A stretch of DNA of 64,000 bases, taken from positions 29,102,775-29,166,774 of the forward strand of contig NC_092629.1 of the NCBI RefSeq assembly GCF_039555335.1. Direction: 5' to 3'. Positions 39,522 through 51,160 of this stretch are shown here, in pieces (position 1 is the first letter of the stretch; every line of letters starts with the position of its first letter). Below the pieces are notes generated by a model. It had not been told where the DNA came from and did no database searches. It saw only the letters and a list, made by a program, of their open reading frames with translations. Made by a program: the position numbers and the translations under genes. This DNA comes from Amphiura filiformis. Its lineage: Eukaryota > Echinodermata > Ophiuroidea > Amphilepidida > Amphiuridae.

Positions 39522-40631
39522 ATGACAGACATTCGTGTGCCAAACGACTTTGTAGCAGTTGCCATGGCACAACTGTCAACTGTGCCACAAAATCACACTC
39601 CAAAAGACTTCGTAGCAATTGACATGACGCATGTGTCAACTGTCACAAACGGAAACCTGAATAAGGAAACACAGGATCGTGATGTAAACTTACGCCATGA
39701 ATTTCGCCACATATTTCGCCTGATGGGTCTATTTGGACTATACTTTACTCCACAAAAATGGCGAAAACAAAATGATACTGGAAGCTGCAGAGGCTTTCTT
39801 CTGAGATCACATCAATTTTATTGTTTGTTCGTTCAATTGCTGATGGTCCTGAACGGAGCGAAGTCTATTACAGGTTTGTGGTATGTGGAAAGCAGGTTAC
39901 TAGCAATGCAGATAACTGCGGGCGCTTGGTACGTTCTTTGTGCTGCCAATGCTGCCATATTATACTATATCTGCAGCACAGACAAACTGCCAGAGTTTTT
40001 CAACGTATGGCAAACTTATTGCCAGCCATCATCCAGGAGTCGAATGTTTGGTACTTGTGCTGCTAGTGTAAACCGAAGAAAAACTCTTCTCTTTGTTTGG
40101 GCTATAGGTTTTATTCTATCAAACTCTTTGTTTACAATTTTTTCGAGATTTGGACCAATAGAATCACTGCAAAATGATACCCATTTTCTGGTGGCTGCAA
40201 CACCTGAACCAGTTCTGGTGTGGGAGGTAACCGCCATGTTTTCAATGATATCTGCTTCTGCTGCGTTTGTTCTGCCTACAGCGTTACTGCTTACTTTTTG
40301 TTCTATCATTACGTTTCAATTTTGCGTGTTCACGAAGAGATTTCGAGACTGTATGACAAAGGAAACCAGATTTAAGGGGTGTTTAATGTCTCTCCGTCGC
40401 CAACATCAATACCTTTCAAAAGCTGTGTTTCTTCTTGATGACACGTTCAGCTTTTATCTTGCTGTAAATTTTGGGGCTTTGTTAGTTGTAGCCTGTTTCC
40501 TGATGTACCAACTTGTTGTGGCTCAAAACTACAGAAATACAATGACGACACTGCTGACTGTCTTCTGGCTTGGCATGACGTCGATGAAATTTGCTCTAAT
40601 CGGAGTGCTTACGGCTCAAGTTCCCGAAAAG
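39522..40631 (+). CDS. GRL copy B exon 1 (TM1-TM6)
   Basis: ATG at 39522 follows a stretch with no other in-frame ATG. The open frame runs 1110 nt to the donor GTATAG after VPEK; without splicing it would stop one codon later. Contains HEFRHIFRLMGLFGLYFTPQ, a GR-like TM1 opening. Confidence 0.93.
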
Positions 40632-43600
40632 GTATAGATAATCTTTATTTAAGGGCTTTATGTAGTTGTTCTTTTTTGTTTGTGTGTATGTTTGTAAACA
40701 CCTGCAAACTGTGAAAACATACGGAACTGGTAGGTGCAAGAGGTTGCAAATAGTATGTAATTATATTCTGCCTTGAGAGGTTATGCTTAAAACTATAAGC
40801 CCGAGGTCACGTTTGTTCGATAGCATATAAAACTACGTCATTTTTAACAAAAGGTGAACACTGATGGCGCTATTTATTTTATATCGTGTTTTCATTTTTA
40901 CAAGGGGTAGACACTGGTATAATGGCATTAAACATGAGAAATTGTCAAAAATAATTTTATCATGAAATGTTAGGAAAAGAAACAAAAATGTATGTTAAAG
41001 GAATTGGAAGTGTATGTACATATTAAGTGTGATAACTGTTGGTATTGTCCAGGTCTAGAGTTGAAAATTGTATAATGTTTTGTCAGAAAATTTAATAAAT
41101 GATCATATTAAACAACCGTGTGAGATCAATAGTACTATTTTCCTAAGGAGCGCAGCCCGAAGGAAAATATTACTGCTGATATCACCATAGTGATATAACA
41201 GTTGATAAAACCATAGTTGTAACCAGAACCTCGATTAAAAGCAGCATATATACTCGTACTTCATTATTATCTTTTCATTGATTTGCAAGGGGAAAACTCA
41301 CAATGTACAAATGTACAGGGATGTGTGGAATGTTTTTACTTATAATGGTATCAGTGGGTAGAAGATACACAGAGCTATAATGTAGTATATTGGTATACAA
41401 ATTAGGGGTGTGCAACAACCCCCACCCTTCGTAGTCTGTTTACACAACAAGGCTCTAGAGTTTGAGGGTTAATTAAAGGCCAAATAGCAACACTTGCCCA
41501 GGGTCGCAGTGATTGTGATCGGAGGGTGTTGATGCAGATGATGCTGATCTTTTTATCATCAAAATGACAGCCATTTTCCTAGACATGCTAGAAGAAAATA
41601 TTTGTATAGCACTTTGTGTTACTCAAAATAACTATCTACTGTTTTTTCATATACAGGCACACGATATCACCAACTATATTCATGACATTGGTGTTTTTGG
41701 ATTTAAAGGACACGAAGAGGTAACGCAGGTAAGAAACAAGAATCACACAAAGAAACGAACAATTTCTTACGTTATCGCGCACTATCCTAAATATCATTAT
41801 GCAATCATTTAATACCAACTGAAAGTACAAAACAGCAGCTAATATTAATTAAAGGACGTTAATTCGAGCCCTTTTGTGATTGGGTTATTCCAGCTACAAT
41901 TCACACACCCCAAATAAACCATTCTCACTATTTTTTACACGAACTTTAGAGTAATTTTAGTTATTGATCGAAAGGAATTTGGGATCAGTTTAACATGCCA
42001 AATAAAAATTAACCATGCTATAACATTTCTTAACTACCACTTATTAAATCAACTTTAAATCAACAAAAAGCCCTGTGAAAGAAATGAAAACAACATGTCA
42101 TACATCAGGCTGTGGCACTATCAATTAGTAAGTTTTTAGCGGGTTCACCGTCGAGCAGGCTCAGAACTGTCAAGCTTTCATCAGGAGTAGCTCTGACTTC
42201 TTCAAGACAAAGTACCAAATAATGAGACATGTAGGCCGCCCCTTGATTACTGATGGCTCAGCATGAAAAGAGCCATTCACTGAAGAGAGTCCCTTGTCAA
42301 CAGAGAACAAACAGACCTCGCCTAAAACGTTTGGTGGCTCTGAAAAGAGCCTTTCGCTGAAGACTGCCCCTTGTCTACAGAGAACGATCAGACCTCGCTT
42401 ATCTACTGATGCAACTGCAGAGAGTTGCCAGTACCTCTTTGTGTGATTATTAAATACATGAATAGGCTGCCCTGAGGGCGGTGATCATAGACTGACGTCA
42501 GATGATCATTTTGCAACGAGTGGGTACGTTTTAATATTAATAATTTATTATCATTGTGGCCTACGCGTACGCCACGAGCAAGATCGTAGTGATCGCGTAT
42601 CGAACTAAGATCTCATCACGTACACGATCGTGGTGATCGAACTAAGGACGAAACGGTTAACCCTAACACTAGTTGATTGCCCGGGTTGATTGTCTAGTTC
42701 TTATACACTGATAGTAGCGTTACTGTATATAGTACATTTAAGAGACTTAAAATGTTTAATAGACCGATCTTCTGGTGACTTGGACTGCAGTGGCACAGGT
42801 CCTGCAGTGGCGTAACTAGCGGGGACAGAGGGGGGCAACGTGCCCCGGACGCTACCATTAAGGGGCGCCAAATTGCCCAATTCAGCATCGATTCTGCGCC
42901 CCTCCAAGCGACGAAAGTCAAAATTTTCGCGCGCTTCGCGCCCATTTCAACACAAAATCAATTGAAAGAACATTTTAAGACCGATATTCAACTTCTAGTA
43001 ACCAAAATTAATTAGTGATAGGCCTTATTTGTCCAAAATTTCGCGCGCTCCGCGTGCAATTGTTTCAAAGATGGAAGGGGGGGGGGGGCATTACGTGTCC
43101 TTGGCCCTGGACGCCGCAACCCTAGCTACACCACTGCTCGCTTCTAAGATATTCTTCGGTGGGGAGGGGGGGGGTGTAGGGACGCCAATTTTGTTTCTTG
43201 CCCCGGGCGCTACCAACCCTAGTTACGCCACTGAGGTCCTGGTCTCGTAGTCTGTAGGTCGGTGATTCGAGTCTTCAAATCCAGTTAGGCTACATAATGA
43301 AACTCAACTGGAGCATTTTATAAATTGGAAATATGTTCCTATTATATTATTGTCTCGCAGCTGTTCTGTAAAGTATAACGACAAATTGTGGTCTAGAACA
43401 ATAAATGGTGATTGGTGGTACAATATAGCGTTTTCTTTCGAAGGAGATTGGGGGCAGCTTAACATATCCTATAAAGCGTTACGACATTTAAATTTGCCAA
43501 TGTAATATAAATTATTGTAGGTTTTTTTTATAGTATTTTATTTTCTTCCTTACCGCAGATGAATATGTTCATGGCTAAATTAAATGGTTCGTCAATTTCA

Positions 43601-46111
43601 TTGACTCTATGGGGCATCGTCCCTCTTACTAAGGAATTCGTGTTGACAGTAAGTTGGGAAATTACGGGTAGGCCCTATTATAAATTAAGAAACAACGTAA
43701 AACTTCTCTTTCCACGCTTTTTCTCTCTTTCTCCCGTATTTATATATCTATATTAATTTGTTTATTTTTTTTAAAAACTTTTCTATGTCATGCCCTCTGC
43801 TGTTTGTCTCTTGTCTGTGTTATTCTGTCATTCGTCTTTCTTTCCCCTTTTTAGTGAGAAATTATGGTAACTTGCCATTTGGTTTAATATATTTCGTCAA
43901 CAGCCAACTATTCTAAACCAACGAGATCTATATCATAACGTTCAATAATCATTTTGTCCAATAACCAATTGGTCCGATTTAGATCGATCAAAAACCATTT
44001 AGTGTAATGACAATAAGCTAAAACCATTTAGTCCAATAACCATTTGGTAAAATACCTATCTGGTCTATAACCATTGAGTCCGATAGCCATTTGGGCTCAT
44101 GTCCATCTGGTTACAAACCATTTAGTCTAACATGCATTTAGTCAACTAACCAATTTAGTTCCCCAAATACATTTTAGGAATAATGCACACAATTTGCGGT
44201 GTTGGTATTTCCTCTTTCCTAACATTAATTTTTCCAGGTGATTTTCAACCAGAAATCCTTGATTTTTACCGTCCACAGTTCCGAAAGACCCCCTCTTTTT
44301 CATGCGATTTAAAACAGACCAAACAATATTAGACTTAATGAACATTATACTATACGGTCCACAACTTATAAGTTCCCCCTAATACATTTTAGAATAAGTC
44401 TAAAAATATTTTACGTAATGTAAAAATGTAAAAATGTATAGCCCTATCTTTCTATACGGTCCACAACTTATAAGTTCCCCCTAATACATTTTAGAATAAG
44501 TCTAAAAATATTTTACGTAATGTAAAAATGTAAAAACGTATAGCCCTATCTTTCTGCAATTAAGGCATGGTTAAATGTAAACAAATTGTTTCTTAATACT
44601 GATAAGACAAATGTTATGCTCATTGGTAGTGAGCCTAAGTTGCGTAATGATAAATGCTCTGCTTTTTCAGTTTCCATTGATGATTGTCAACTTGTAAGAG
44701 TTCATAGTGCCAAATGTCTAGGTGTAAAGATAGATTCTAAATTGCTTTGGCACGATCATGTTAATTCAGTCATACAGAAATTATTTTGTAAAATAGGACT
44801 CTTGAGACGTCTAAAAACATTTCTTGACGTTCGCACTCTTAATGTTTTATATAAGGCTCTTATCCAACCGCAGGTCGACTATTGCAGTGTAGTTTGGTTT
44901 GGTCGCTTCAATGAAGATGTACGTAAATTATGTGTTTTACAAAAGCGATGTGCTAGAATAATATTGCGTGCCAACTACCTTACGTCTTCTGATATAATGT
45001 TTCCTATATTAGGATGGGAATCACTTCCAAATCGTGCAATGTATTTCAAATCCCTGTTAATGTTTAAATGTCTTAACGATATATCACCACAGTACCTTAT
45101 CAACAGGTTTTCTTATGTACATGAAAAGCATAATGTGAACACCAGACAAGCTGCGTCCAATTTATTGGCTCTACCGCCTTGCACAAATGGTTATGACACT
45201 GGGTACTTTAAATCATCTTTTTCATACAGTGGGGTTGAGGTTTGGAATAAACTGAGTAATGATGTAAGAAGTTCAATAAATGTGCAGACTTTCACGCAAA
45301 GATTCAAGTCTTAAATAAAAATTGAGCATGTACTTGTTAATGATGTATTTCAATTTTACTTTGAAAATTGTATATATTTCTGTATTTTAATTTTGTATCT
45401 AATATTTGTATATTTTATATAAATTGCATGTTGAAAATTGTTGCCTTTTAATGTTATGTAAATGTATTGCAGGGCCCCATGTAAGACCAGCTATCGGCTG
45501 AATCAGGCTACCCTGGATAAATATGAATAAAATAAATAAATAAATAAATTTGTTTTACACATGTGGACCAATTTATAGCGTCACACGTTATTGCGTTCAG
45601 TCACAATGGTTAATTGTGTAAGACAATAGGCCGTTTTAAAAGTTGCATCTGAGTCCTTAGCAGTCAGGTATTCTTTAACAAACACATGAATAGACCTGCT
45701 CTACTGTATTGTTTGAGAGCTGACTCCTATGGACTCAGGTGCAGCTTTTAACACTGTTTAAAACGGTCTCTTGTTTACATAATGAACCATTGTGACTGAA
45801 CGTAATGACGTGTGACGCTATAATTTGTTCCATAATTATGTGTAAAACAAATACGGCTACCCATACCTTTTTACACGTTTGCATTTTCTCAAATATTTTT
45901 CGATTTATTTTAAAAATTATTTAGGGGAACTTATAAGTTGTGGACCCTATATATGATTATTAGGCTATATAGACAGAGTGTCATAATTCGCAGTTCCAAG
46001 TACCATGTAGTGTGGATATGACGTTGCATAAGTTAACAATCTATTTGGGTTTTATTTCAGGTTGTCGGAGTTTACATCACATACTTTGCTCTGGTAGCGC
46101 AATCATTCTGA
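39522..46111 (+). CDS. Gustatory-receptor-like (GRL) 7TM protein, copy B, four exons, intact
   Basis: Exons 39522-40631, 41657-41728, 43559-43648 and 46061-46111, all phase 0, giving 440 residues with no internal stop. Hydrophobic segments can be placed at about residues 104-128 (FYCLFVQLLMVLNGAKSITG), 135-160, 190-210 (TLLFVWAIGFILSNSLFTIF), 235-270, 320-345 (FYLAVNFGALLVVACFLMYQ), 350-367, and the C-terminal VVGVYITYFALVAQSF with the superfamily TM7 signature. The N-terminus (residues 5-44) contains two tandem 20-residue repeats built on P-x-DFVA. Insect relatives form tetrameric ligand-gated cation channels with an intracellular N-terminus; function in this organism is unknown. The tandem neighbour, copy A, points to a small lineage expansion. 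Confidence 0.92.
40632..41656. other. GRL copy B intron 1
   Basis: GATGGCGCTATTTAT near 40862 is shared with the element at about 36545 in copy A intron 3, pointing to a dispersed repeat. Otherwise nothing recognised. Confidence 0.4.
41657..41728 (+). CDS. GRL copy B exon 2
   Basis: 72 nt, phase 0-0, acceptor ATATACAG and donor GTAAGA. Encodes AHDITNYIHDIGVFGFKGHE then EVTQ, nearly the same as copy A. Confidence 0.92.
41729..42796. other. GRL copy B intron 2, left part
   Basis: Contains a partial TATTCCAGCT relative near 41886, and a block at 42230-42440 with repeated GAAAAGAGCC and CAGAGAAC words in imperfect tandem. No gene seen. Confidence 0.4.
42805..43233. mobile_element. hAT-like MITE with 8-bp duplication, copy 3
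   Basis: CAGTGGCGTAACTAGCGGGG and the inverse CCCTAGTTACGCCACTG bound the element. AGGTCCTG lies exactly on both sides (42797-42804 and 43234-43241). G-rich tracts and GCGCGCTTCGCGCCC words fill the interior. It is in GRL copy B intron 2. Confidence 0.92.
43559..43648 (+). CDS. GRL copy B exon 3
   Basis: 90 nt, phase 0-0, acceptor TACCGCAG and donor GTAAGT. Encodes MNMFMAKLNGSSISLTLWGI then VPLTKEFVLT. Confidence 0.92.
43920..44165. repeat. Degenerate ACCATTTAGTC short-period repeat
   Basis: About a dozen copies of (A)ACCATTTRGTCC-like words spaced 17-25 bp apart, consistent with an old minisatellite. In GRL copy B intron 3. Confidence 0.65.
44349..44556. mobile_element. Left arm of GGTCCACAAC element, duplicated in tandem
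   Basis: Two near-identical copies of about 104 bp: each starts TATACGGTCCACAACTTATAAG and ends ATAGCCCTATCTTTC (about 44350-44453 and 44454-44556). They differ by one or two bases. The matching right arm lies beyond the LINE at about 45553-45945. Confidence 0.85.
44557..45549 (+). mobile_element. 5'-truncated CR1-like LINE with intact C-terminus and 3' tail
   Basis: The frame 44586-45314 encodes FLNTDKTNVMLIGSEPKL, VHSAKCLGVKIDSKLLWHDH, LYKALIQPQVDYCSVVWFGR and VQTFTQRFKS then stop. This is the C-terminal RT thumb and tail of a CR1/Jockey-like element. A short 3' UTR ends in GGATAAATATGAATAAAATAAATAAATAAAT, a (AAAT)n-type tail. It is uninterrupted over 240 codons, so recent. It is inserted in the GGTCCACAAC element inside GRL copy B intron 3. 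Confidence 0.88.
45553..45945. mobile_element. Right part of GGTCCACAAC element, split by the LINE
   Basis: Matches the right three quarters of the intact copy at 30611-31066, from TTTGTTTTACACATG to CTTATAAGTTGTGGACC. Together with 44349-44556 it reconstitutes one element interrupted by the LINE. Confidence 0.82.
46061..46111 (+). CDS. GRL copy B exon 4 (TM7 signature and stop)
   Basis: The acceptor TTTATTTCAG ends at 46060. Encodes VVGVYITYFALVAQSF, protein-identical to copy A exon 4, with TGA at 46109-46111. Confidence 0.93.
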   Translation, partial: VVGVYITYFALVAQSF

Positions 46112-46236
46112 GACACGGAAGCCGGGATTGCTCACATAAATTTCTCAACTGGGCAGTAATTTCATTTAAAAGTCATTGAAAATCATCAGGTAGCGCTTAA
46201 CATGTCAACATTGTCCAAATCATATACAGTATGTAC

Positions 46237-46242
46237 AATAAA
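46237..46242 (+). terminator. Candidate polyadenylation signal, GRL copy B
   Basis: AATAAA about 125 bases after the stop codon, the first canonical hexamer downstream. Confidence 0.45.
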
Positions 46243-46259
46243 GGGTAGATTCCAAGTTT

Positions 46260-46462
46260 GGTGTGCACAAGAGTCCGTTTTCTGTAATTTTAGATATCAG
46301 TGATGACGACAACAACAATAATAACAACAACAACAACAAGAAACCCGAACGAAAGTGTCGATTCTAAATTGCATTTTCATATTTGGTGTGGCAGGCCCAT
46401 TGATTTACACACACTATGAGTGGTACATAGTAAATCATACTCAATCAGACAATCAATCAGGA

Positions 46463-46513
<51 letters not shown>

Positions 46514-46715
46514 TCATCAATCAATTCATCAATCAATAAATCAATCAAAAGTTTTGGCCTGGTATGGTAAACATGGACGGAATTTGAAAATTGCATTTTG
46601 TAAATCTGTACCTCCATTGCTTATTATATCATAAGTTAATGGTTTTTGTAACAGTTACTATCACTGATATCTCAAATTACAGAAAACACCCTTCCACATA
46701 TTGTGGTTACCTTGA
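46260..46715. repeat. Inverted-repeat element with (AATC)n core
   Basis: GTCCGTTTTCTGTAATTTTAG near 46275 and its near inverse CTCAAATTACAGAAAACACC near 46672 form imperfect arms. ATATCAGTGAT is mirrored by ATCACTGATAT. Between them is an (AATC)n microsatellite at 46462-46550. Confidence 0.6.
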
Positions 46716-46805
46716 TTTTCAGAATATATCCTTACATTGGTTGTAGGATTATGCTACAAACTGGTACCTTTTTTATTGCACTGACAGTATTGTATTGTTT
46801 ATATA

Positions 46806-47412
46806 CTGCGCCAAAAATATCCTTACACTTGGAAAAATAATCACAATTTCAAAACTGAACAATATTGGGGTAAATTTGTTTTTTAATAGATGCACTATCT
46901 AAGCTTGTACATTGTACATAAGCTTGTACAAAACATTGAATCCAATGTGACCTCTAGAAGTAAAGTTACAAGTAATTGAATAGAAGAAGGTTCAGTTTTA
47001 AAAGTGACAAACTGGCCTATACAAGGCGCAAAAAGATTCCAATAAGATCAACAAAGAGACAACACAAAGCAGTATTTATTTAGTTTTTACTTCTCTGTAC
47101 TTTTTTCCTATCATTTTATTAGTCAGTTCTTTTGTTTCAATTGTTTTATTCCTTTTCTTTTAAATGTAAGGCACGCATAAATTAGCCTTTCACCATTCTC
47201 AAAACAGAGTTTTGAATAGGCCAGTTTGTCACTTTTTAAAATTGAACCTTCGTCTAATCAAATACTTGTAGCTTTGCTTCTTGAAGTCACATTGGATTCA
47301 ATAGTGTGTCACAATGTGCCGCATCAAATTAAACAAATAAATTTACCCAATATGGTTTAGTTTCAGAATTAGGATTTTTCTTCCAAGTGTAAGGATACTT
47401 TTTTTGGTGCAG
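46806..47412. mobile_element. TA-flanked TIR element, CTGCGCCAAAAA family
   Basis: CTGCGCCAAAAATATCCTTAC and its inverse ending GTAAGGATACTTTTTTTGGTGCAG bound the element, with TA on both sides. The arms continue with CACTTGGAA and TTTACCC-AATAT words. A Tc1/mariner-type duplication. No transposase. Confidence 0.8.
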
Positions 47413-48839
47413 TATATAGGTTGTATATAATGTTGGGTGTTAGGTGTTGGGTGATTTCCATAATGTCAATTGGCATTTTTGCTATGTCGAATATCTACCA
47501 TATATCTTTCTACGGACAAACACACTTTAAAACACAAGCCGAAATGGTTCTGAAAAATGATAAAATAGGTCGTTGCTTGAAACATCAACAATAGCCATCG
47601 AGTCACGAAAACACCAATATTTCGATATTGATGTATCATAATACATTTAAATAACCCCTGTATGTAGAGGATGAAATAAACATGGGTCAGAATTCTGTCC
47701 ATGAACTCGTACAAGAAATTGATAGTTTTTGTTTTAATATGTAAGATACTGAATGAAATAAAGACAATCTATATCAAAAATGGATATGCACATTGTTTTA
47801 TTGACTTGTTTATACGTGTACGCAAACTCGCAACACAATTGTCGCTTTCACTTAGTAATTTATGTCCTGTTTCCCAAACATCGTCATGCTTACTAAATTG
47901 AATACAAAATTGAAATACTTGCAGAGAGTACATAAGTAAAATATGAGTAAGGCTAAAATAATAGTCTTTAGACTATCAGGTTTCAGATGCACTATGACAT
48001 TTAGGCCTGTAATGTTCATTTTTTTGAAATAAACAATTTTTTCAGGTGGCTATGTGCATCAATTTTGAGGACATATTTGATAATAGCCTACGTTTGTCGG
48101 CAAACACCTACTCAATAAATCACCACACCCCCACACATACACCCACATAGAATGGGTGTCACATATCAGACTGTATCCAAATGATTGTTTTTGACACATG
48201 AATCATGTCCCAGATAGTATCAAATATATACAATTTCATTTACAGATACTGTCCATCTATTTAAGGGTTCGGATAGCGACATTTGCCCATTTTGTGGGAC
48301 CTGAGAGCACATCAGACACACCACATTGCATTCTGAACACGAGGAATGTCATTCTGATATCAAATAATTTAGATTTTTGAAATTTTGAATACAATATTTT
48401 ATGGCAAATTATTCAAAATTGATATGTTTGATATTTAACAGTCATCGAAGTAAAAGTCTAATGATATGTACTTAAAGCGTATGTAGCTGGGAGGAAAGGC
48501 CGACCATCATTTAAATATTTTGACCTTTCGTATTAAAGATATATGTTTAATTTCCAATTCACCAATAATTTTTAGGTCTTTTGAAAAAAAAAGAGTGTCA
48601 ATCTTTAATACGAAAGGTTGAAATTGTCAAAAGGTTGTGGGCTTTTTAGCAACAAAATGCATTGGCTAGAAAGCAATTGCTCTGCCATGGAGAATACATT
48701 CAGCTTTACTGTCACGAGTCACTTTTTGCGTTTAGTACGTAAGACTGTCTCTCCCTCATTGTATTAACCAGTGTACCAAATTGCACACAAGAGACAATAC
48801 TAGATGAACGACCGTGGAACTGGTACATACATGAAGAGT
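47413..48839. other. Intergenic, one small foldback
   Basis: GACCTTTCGTATTAAAGAT near 48520 is mirrored by ATCTTTAATACGAAAGGTT near 48600, a hairpin with about 20-bp arms. The rest (47413-48500) shows no gene or repeat I recognise. Confidence 0.5.
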
Positions 48840-48965
48840 ACGTGTGACCAAGTGGATAAAGCGCCCAACTCATAATCCATAGGTTGCGAGTTCGAACCCC
48901 ACTTGTGCCAACGTGTTGTGTCCTTGAGCAAGGCACTTTATTCTCATTGCCTACATATTGTGGGG
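48840..48965 (+). mobile_element. tRNA-derived SINE
   Basis: A tRNA-like head has an A-box (TGACCAAGTGGA), a CAT anticodon-like loop (AACTCATAATCC) and a B-box (GGTTGCGAGTTCGAACCCC). It is followed by the SINE body GTGTCCTTGAGCAAGGCAC and TTTATTCTCATTGCC. The acceptor stem does not pair well, so it is not a functional tRNA gene. The tail sequence is one I associate with deuterostome invertebrate SINEs. Confidence 0.8.
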
Positions 48966-49222
48966 TGGGGTTGGATGTTTGTATAGTTGTTTGTTTCAAT
49001 GTTGCAATATTGGCACTGATTAAGCTGCTGCCTGCAAATTGCATTGTTTCTGTTTAGGTGTGATTAATGTTAATTCTAGCAATTTGACCTGCGGGTCACC
49101 ATAAACATGATAAATCCTTGTTTTTTAAGATGTCACATGATGGAGATGTAGCCAATTGGTTCTCTTGATTGGCATACAATTCACATCACGTGTTCATGTA
49201 TGGCGTTCACATTTGTTCATCT

Positions 49223-49738
49223 ACTCCCCATTCCAGAAAAATTAGAGTAAAATAACTCCAAATTCCAATTGAAACGGCTCAATCCTAATTATCCTAATTA
49301 TTCATGTAGTAGTTAACAAAATAAAATACTACTTCCCTATTTGGCTAAATTTATAAATTATGTACCCAAACTTTAATTTTTATTGTGGTTTTAACACGCT
49401 GTGACAATCAAGTCTAATTTCAAAAAATTTTGGAAAAGACATGTTTTGTTCTAATCATCAATCATTTAATTAAAGTAAAACAAAAAAGTGAACATCAGAG
49501 CAAAATTTGGCATTTTCAAGTCTTTTTTGTGATTTTTGTGACTTGATTGTCAAAAACATGCCCAAAATGCACGTTTTTGTTCGTTTTATTCCAACAATTA
49601 GTAAAATAGTGAATTTTTCCTTTATCTCCAGCTAGTACTAAATTAATGATTAGGATTGAGCCATGCTTCATTTGCCAGAACTTGATAATATTTCTTAATA
49701 AATGAAAAAATAGTGTTGAATTTTCTGGATGGGGAGTT
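49223..49738. mobile_element. TIR element, ACTCCCCATTCCAGAAAA family
   Basis: ACTCCCCATTCCAGAAAAATT and the inverse AATTTTCTGGATGGGGAGT bound the region. A second inverted pair, GGCTCAATCCTAATTA near 49284 and TAATGATTAGGATTGAGCC near 49643, lies inside. No duplication resolved. Confidence 0.65.
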
Positions 49739-50002
49739 AGTGGTGTGTATTGATTCGGGTATATAATGAGAATCGGGTCATGCCACAGTTGTCGTTCATT
49801 TTAATAATAACTTATTTCGGCAATGTTTTAGTGATGTATTCATGACATTTACATCAAATACCCAAAATCCCAAATAGGTTGATCGCAAATTGACATTACA
49901 TTCACTACTGAGTATAAAATCGGATTGACGCGTTTTCACTTTCGCAGAAATTTGTAACCTTGAAACAGAAAGCGTAGAAGCCATTACGTCGTAATGTACC
50001 TA

Positions 50003-50669
50003 CCCAGCAAACACAAAAACGTTTTTAAAACGTTTTAAATAAGTTAATATTTTGGGTTTTGGTTTAGGTAAAAACGTTTTAATAACATTAAAATGTCGGG
50101 TTATATAAAGGTCATGAAATCGTTTTGAAACGTTTTGTATAAAAACACACTACAACAATATTTTTAAAATGTTTTCGAAATGTCATTGTAAACTATTTTT
50201 GCAAACATTTTCGGCCAAATATTTTGTCAACACTTAAATAACATTATGTTAAAATATTTGCACCCAGCAAAAACAGAAATGTTCTTAAAATGTTTTTTTC
50301 AAAACCTTTTAACAACATTTAAATGTCAGGTTATATAAAGGTCGTGAAAACATTTTAAAAACATTATTGTAAATATTTTGGCAAAATATTTTTTCAACCC
50401 TAAAATAACATTCTGTTTAGAATGATTTTTACCAAGTTTTTGGAATGTTATTAAAACGTTTTTATACCCTTTATATAACCCAACATTTAAATGTTTTCTG
50501 TAAAACATTTGTGTTTGCTGTGCAGTAAATTACCAAAAATGTTATTTAATGTTATGAAAACGTTTTATACCATTAATGTACCCTTTATATAACCCGACAT
50601 TTAAACGTTTTCTGACAACCTTTTATAACCTTTTGCGAATGATGTCGAAAACGTTTTGTGTTTGCTGGG
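50003..50669. mobile_element. CCCAGCAAAC family element, copy 2 (TA-flanked)
   Basis: CCCAGCAAACACAAAAACG and its inverse CGTTTTGTGTTTGCTGGG bound the element, flanked by TA on both sides. Internal copies of the terminus (CCCAGCAAAAACAGAAAT near 50263 and TTTGTGTTTGCTGTGC near 50506) show a nested, symmetric structure. GTCGGGTTATATAAAGG and its inverse recur as in copy 1. Confidence 0.85.
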
Positions 50670-50798
50670 TACGCACTGTCTTTATGAACATGACGAAACC
50701 GTAGCAAATATATAGTGTGTAGCGTGAAGGTTTAAGAGTAAAGGTACCGATGAATTAACTTGACTTGACATCAAAGCCCTCCCTACTAGAGGCAAGCT

Positions 50799-51160
50799 TC
50801 CCTTTAAATATTTTAACCGATGTCTTCGTTGCATGCATGCCATATCTGTTGAGTACCAATTCGGCGCATTAAACAGGGAACTTGTGCACAACTATTGGCA
50901 TATTCCAGTTGAAAACCAAACATATTTTATGGAATACATGACACACAGGGAGTGTAAACTTCAAATGGAGTCACCTATTCAGGTAACCCCATTTGATATT
51001 CACGCTCCCTGTGTGGAATATTAAGGTTGTGTCTTCCATAGGATGTGTGTGGATTTTAAACTAGAGGAAATCTTCCCTTTAAATATTTTAACCGATGTCT
51101 TCGTTGCCTGCATGCCATATCTGTTGAGACGCAATTTGACGCATTAAAAAGAGAACCCGC
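50799..51160. repeat. Direct repeat pair flanking a palindromic element
   Basis: CTTCCCTTTAAATATTTTAACC through CATATCTGTTGAG occurs at about 50799-50890 and again at 51071-51160. Between them (50908-51055) sits a TATTCCAGTTGAAAA palindrome with CACAGGGAGTGT and its inverse ACGCTCCCTGTGTG. This looks like a duplication associated with the insertion. Confidence 0.65.

Larger units (their letters stand above)
38343..46245. repeat. Tandem duplication, unit B (GRL copy B)
   Basis: The second unit of the GRL duplication (see 28676-37480). Its private insertions include the hAT-like element at 42805-43233 and the LINE at 44557-45545. It lacks the TIR elements at 29429 and 34885. Confidence 0.85.

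Noticed and set aside
48840-48912. A functional initiator or elongator tRNA-Met gene
   Set aside because: A- and B-boxes and a CAT loop are present, but the acceptor stem pairs poorly and SINE body sequence follows directly.
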